Below are positions 60,436 to 64,000 of a stretch of 64,000 nucleotides of DNA, piece after piece. Source of the DNA: Calidihabitans tengchongensis (lineage in GTDB: Bacteria > Sysuimicrobiota > Sysuimicrobiia > Sysuimicrobiales > Kaftiobacteriaceae); contig JAVKIE010000006.1 in assembly GCA_031459615.1 (NCBI GenBank), positions 124,001 to 188,000 on the forward strand. The letters run 5' to 3'. Position 1 is the stretch's first letter, and each line of letters opens with the position of its first letter. A model generated the notes under the pieces. That model saw nothing but the letters and a program-made list of their open reading frames with translations. It was not told where the DNA came from and searched no databases. Position numbers and translations under genes: made by a program.

Positions 60436-61434
60436 GTGGGCGTGGACGCCGTCCGCGCGGCGGTCCTGGGGCTGGGCACGTACGTGCCCCCCCGGGTCCT
60501 GACCAACGACGACCTGGCCCGGCTGGTGGACACCAGCGACGAGTGGATCACCACCCGCACCGGCATCCGCCGCCGCCACATCGCCGACCCCGACCAGGCC
60601 ACGTCCGACCTCGCCCTGCCCGCCGCCCGCTCCGCCCTGGAAGCCGCGGGAGTTCCCGCGGAAGAACTGGACCTCGTTCTGGTCGGCACGGCCACGCCCG
60701 ACATGCTGTTCCCCGCCACCGCCTGCCTGCTCCAGGACCGCCTGGGGGCGCGGCGGGCCGGAGCGTTCGACCTGCTGGCCGCCTGCAGCAGTTTCGTCTA
60801 CGGGCTCATCTCCGCGAGCCAGCTCATCCAGGCCGGACTGGTGCGGTACGCGCTGGTGGTGGGGGCGGAAACTCTCAGCCGCCTGATCGACTGGGAGGAC
60901 CGGCGGACCTGCGTCCTGATCGGGGACGGCGCCGGCGCCGCCGTCCTGGGTCCGTCGCGCAGCGGCGCCGGCATCTCCAGCGGCGTCCTCGGCGCCGACG
61001 GGTCCGCCGGGGAGGTCCTCAAGGTGCCCGCGGGAGGGTCACGGCTGCCGGTCACCGCCGAGGTGATCGAGCGCCGGCTGCACCGCGCCTACATGGATGG
61101 CCAGGCGGTCTTCAGGCTGGCGGTGCGGACGGTGCCGCCCCTGGTGCAGGAGGCGGTGCGCCGCGCCGGGTGGACGCTGCAGGACGTCGACCTGATCGTC
61201 CCCCACCAGGCCAATGCGCGCATCATCGAGGCCACGGCCGCCCAGCTGGGGCTGCCGATGGAGAAATTCGTGGTGAACATCCAGGAGTATGGCAACACGT
61301 CGGCGGCCAGCGTGCCGCTGGCCCTGGACGAGGCCGTGCGCTCAGGCCGCATCCGCGACGGCAGCCGCCTGGTTCTGGCCGCCTTCGGCGGCGGCTTCAC
61401 CTACGCCGCCTGCACCCTCGTGTGGGGCCGCTGA
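60436..61434 (+). CDS. fabH: 3-oxoacyl-ACP synthase III (KAS III), FabH family
   Basis: 332 residues. Catalytic triad Cys117 (LLAACSSFVYG), His257 (VPHQANARI) and Asn287 (EYGNTSAAS), with DEWITTRTGIRRRHIA near the start. Condenses acyl-CoA with malonyl-ACP to begin fatty acid synthesis. No acpP, fabD or fabF is adjacent, so a role in a secondary product or alkene-type pathway is not excluded. GTG start at 60436 with GAGGGGG upstream. Immediately follows the 109-bp repeat array. Confidence 0.93.
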   Translation: MGVDAVRAAVLGLGTYVPPRVLTNDDLARLVDTSDEWITTRTGIRRRHIADPDQATSDLALPAARSALEAAGVPAEELDLVLVGTATPDMLFPATACLLQDRLGARRAGAFDLLAACSSFVYGLISASQLIQAGLVRYALVVGAETLSRLIDWEDRRTCVLIGDGAGAAVLGPSRSGAGISSGVLGADGSAGEVLKVPAGGSRLPVTAEVIERRLHRAYMDGQAVFRLAVRTVPPLVQEAVRRAGWTLQDVDLIVPHQANARIIEATAAQLGLPMEKFVVNIQEYGNTSAASVPLALDEAVRSGRIRDGSRLVLAAFGGGFTYAACTLVWGR

Positions 61435-61440
61435 CCTCCT

Positions 61441-64000
61441 TCACCGCCTCGACGGGTCACCCACCCCCAGCTGCCGCAGCAGCGCCCCCTGAGGCCCCGC
61501 GCCCACCACCGCGCCGTTGCGGTAGGCCACCGCCAGCCCCACCTGCGGCGGTACCCGCTCCCCGGGCAGGAGGATCCCCACCAGGTTGAGCGGGTCGGCG
61601 GCAGAGATCACCACCACTTCCTGGTCGGGCGCGCGGCGCACCTCCCGCAGCATCTGGACCGCCTCGGGCAGCGCGAACTGCTCCCCCACGGTCCCCGCCA
61701 CGAACCGCCCGCCCCGGATCTCGCCCCGGATCTCCCACCGCCGGTAGACCTCGGCCAGGTCACGCCACGGGGGCGCCACCGTCTCCCGCGCCAGCAGCTC
61801 GCGGAAGACCACGCCATACCGCCGCAGCAGCTGGCGGGCAAACCGCTCCACCCGGTCCGGCGGACGGCCGACGTCGGAAGGAACCCACAGGGCCCAGCGC
61901 CCGGACGCCGCGGCGCGGCTGTGGGCGCCCTCCACCCGGGAGGGACGCCGGGTCCGGCGGCGGCCGGCCAGGAGGCGCCGCAGCCCTGCCACCCCGTCAC
62001 CGCTGACGACCCCGCGGGAGACGAGGACCCACAGCGCCTCCTCCACCTCTGACGGCATCCGCCGCACGCCCCGCGCGATGTCCGAGACGAACGACGCGCC
62101 GCGGTCGGCCAGAAACCGCGCCACCTCCGCCGCGGCCGCCGGCAGGCCTCCCAGGAGAACCTCCAGATCCCTGTCGGCGGGCAGCAGCCAGGCCAGGTCG
62201 TCGCGCAGGACGAACGCCAGGGGCGAGCTGCGCGTGGTGCCCGAGGGACGGCTGCCGTTCCGTCCGCCCTCGCCGGGAAGAGCCGCGCTCAGCCGACCCC
62301 AGGTGACGACGCCCGACAGGCACAGGGCGTCGAGGTCGGCGGGGTCGTACAGGCGCACCCGGGTCGGAAGTACCGCCTGCTCCCAGGCCGGGGCCGGCAG
62401 CTCCAGGCCCTGCAACTGCGCGATGACCTCCAGGACGCCGTCCCGCCCGTGCAGGCGCGTACCTNNNNNNNNNNNNNNNNNNNNNNNNNNNNNNNNNNNN
62501 NNNNNNNNNNNNNNNNNNNNNNNNNNNNNNNNNNNNNNNNNNNNNNNNNNNNNNNNNNNNNNNCGGCGGGGTCGTACAGGCGCACCCGGGTCGGAAGTAC
62601 CGCCTGCTCCCAGGCCGGGGCCGGCAGCTCCAGGCCCTGCAACTGCGCGATGACCTCCAGGACGCCGTCCCGCCCGTGCAGGCGCGTACCTGGCTGCACG
62701 TGCTGCCACCGCAGCAGGTAGCGCAGGACGTCCGCCGGCGTCACCGGCTCGATCTCCCGGCGCAGCCGGCCGACGGTCAGGCGGTGGATGCGGGCCAGCA
62801 GGCGCCGCTCGCACCACTGCGTCCCGCCGGCGGCGGGGGTGAACCGGCCGCGCAGGACGACGCCCATCCCTTCCAGCGCCGCCAGCGCCCGCTCCACCGC
62901 CGGAACCGCCAGCCCCAGCCGGTCCGCCAGATCGTCGGCAGACACCGGGCCGACGATCTGCATCCAGCCCACTACGATGCGGCGGACCGCCTCGTCCGCG
63001 TCCGGTTCAGCCGCCCCCCAGCGGGGCAGCGGGGCCACCACGGCCGGAGAGAAGGTCGCATCGTCCAGGGCCGACCGCACCAGGGGGATCCGCTCCGCCG
63101 CCACCAGGGCGCGCCGGTCGCGGCCAGATGGATCCCGCCACGCCGCCACCGCCGCCCGGCCGTCCGCGAGAAGCGCGTCCGCGTGCTCCCGCCACCGCTC
63201 GGCCTCCTCCAGCGGCACCACGCCCACCGACAGCAGGAGGTCGTGCAGCTCGTCGGGGTCGCGCACCGGAGGCTGGACGTCGGCCACCACCTCCTCCACG
63301 GCGGCCGGATCCAGGGCTCCCGTCTCGGCAGCCAGGTCGGGGGCGACCCGGCGCAGCGCCACGGCGCGGGCCCGCCGCTCCTCCAGGGGGGCGTCGTCCA
63401 GGAAGGCATACGGCTGGGCGTGGACGATCTCCGCCGCCATCGCCGACGGCGCCGGCGCGTCCACCGCCACGGTGGCGATCTCCCCGCGCTCGATCCCGCG
63501 CAGGACTTCCAGCAGCCCGTCCACGTCCAGCGCTTCGTGCAGGCACTGCCGGAGGGTGTCAGAGACCAGCGGGTGGTCCGGGGGGATCACCGGCCCGCTG
63601 CGGTTGTCCTGGCAGGCCACCTGGTCGGGGAAGACCGCGGCCAGCAGGTCCTCGGCGCGCATGCGCTGCCACGGCATGGGCACGCGCCGGCCGCCGGCAT
63701 AGCGGAGGACCGCCAGGGCCCGCGTCGCGGTCCATCGCCACCGGGTGGTGAACAGCGGAGATCCGAGCACCGCCTGGACCAGGTCGTCGCGGGCCGTGGA
63801 GGAACGCAGAAACCTGAACACCGCCTCCAGGGGGAAGGAGTGCTGCTCGCCCAGGGACAGGACGATCCCGTCGTCGGTGGCCGCGGCCTGCAGCTCGAAG
63901 TCGAACGTCAGGCAGAAGCGCTTGCGCAGCGCGAGGCCCCACGCGCGGGTGATGCGGCCGCCGAAGGGCGCGTGCAGGACCAGCTGCATGCCGCCCGCCT
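61441..64000 (-). CDS. Lhr-type superfamily 2 helicase, C-terminal part (N-terminus beyond window; contains N gap)
   Basis: The right edge cuts the gene: AGGMQLVLHAPFGGRITRAWG runs in from outside, and the helicase core must lie beyond. What is present is the family C-terminal half: FDFELQAAATDDGIVLSLG, then the DUF4635/winged-helix-type Lhr region with CQDNRSGPVIPPDHPLVSDTL and WMQIVGPVSADDLADRLGL. As drawn the frame breaks at the N run, but the flanks are duplicated; collapsing 227 bases joins LYDPA to DLDALCLSGVV in one frame. Lhr proteins are ATP-dependent 3'-5' helicases of DNA repair. Convergent with fabH, six bases apart. Confidence 0.87.
62337..62691. other. N gap (62465-62563) flanked by duplicated contig ends
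   Basis: Bases 62337-62464 reappear exactly at 62564-62691, an offset of 227, the same as at the 10-kb gap. The Lhr frame is continuous only when one copy is removed. Confidence 0.9.

Overview
The window is 64 kb of very GC-rich, densely coded bacterial chromosome. It shows no rRNA, CRISPR array, transposase, phage gene or other sign of recent mobile DNA. Five runs of 96-99 N mark contig joins. Two of them are flanked by the same sequence on both sides with an identical offset of 227 bases, so this is probably a scaffolded metagenome-assembled genome. Several features point to a lineage near the Bacillota / Terrabacteria: a mfd - foldase - RqcP(S4) - eno - DivIC/FtsB - S1 gene order, a MurT/GatD pair, the PrkA/YhbH/SpoVR trio and the FadN-FadA-FadE order. 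A deep high-GC thermophile-type phylum such as Sysuimicrobiota (CSP1-3) would fit. That placement is inference from gene content, with moderate to low confidence.

Layout. 1-2.5 kb: 3' part of a GXGXG-domain protein and an MFS permease. 2.5-9.7 kb: plus-strand housekeeping run (mfd, parvulin foldase, S4 protein, enolase, septum protein, S1 protein). 9.8-14 kb: minus-strand heterodimeric ABC exporter with a small third gene. 14.1-15.2 kb: two poorly known genes. 15.3 kb: tRNA-Glu(CTC). 15.5-20.1 kb: KimA-like potassium permease and K+-independent membrane pyrophosphatase. 20.2-22.9 kb: ECF sigma / anti-sigma / RseB-like / TatA set and a small secreted protein. 23-26 kb: methyltransferase, a glycosyltransferase - PIG-L deacetylase fusion and an EamA exporter. 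26-31 kb: MFS permease, GatD, MurT, a DUF151 nuclease-like protein and an SDR oxidoreductase. 31-35.4 kb: spoVR - yhbH - prkA operon behind a near-consensus promoter and a long leader. 35.4-39.4 kb: DtxR regulator, ZIP permease and multicopper oxidase in one operon with a double DtxR-type operator, then a CDF exporter. 39.5-41.8 kb: S45 acylase. 41.9-49 kb: beta-oxidation operon fadN-fadA-fadE-fadD. 49-52 kb: 2-oxoacid:ferredoxin oxidoreductase. 52-58.9 kb: branched-chain-amino-acid-type ABC importer (livM-H-J-G-F) and a second acyl-CoA ligase. 59-64 kb: MBL hydrolase, a 3 x 109-bp palindromic tandem repeat, FabH-type synthase and the C-terminal part of an Lhr helicase.

How it works together. 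The right half looks like a carboxylate / fatty-acid / branched-chain amino-acid catabolic region: uptake by Liv, activation by two acyl-CoA ligases, beta-oxidation, and ferredoxin-linked oxidation of 2-oxoacids. The most self-contained regulatory story is the metal operon. Its first gene is a Tat-exported multicopper oxidase, followed by a ZIP permease with an unusual extracytoplasmic domain and a DtxR-family regulator, and a pair of DtxR-type palindromes sits directly on its promoter. The most unexplained DNA is a family of intergenic palindromes built from the 8-mer GCAGATTG, seen at 53.1 kb and as three exact-period tandem copies at 60.1-60.4 kb.

Promoters stand out because the background is so GC-rich: TTGACA/TATAAT-like pairs precede the S1, DUF151, prkA and multicopper oxidase genes. 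At several genes the -10 lies only about 10 bases before the start codon, suggesting very short or absent leaders.
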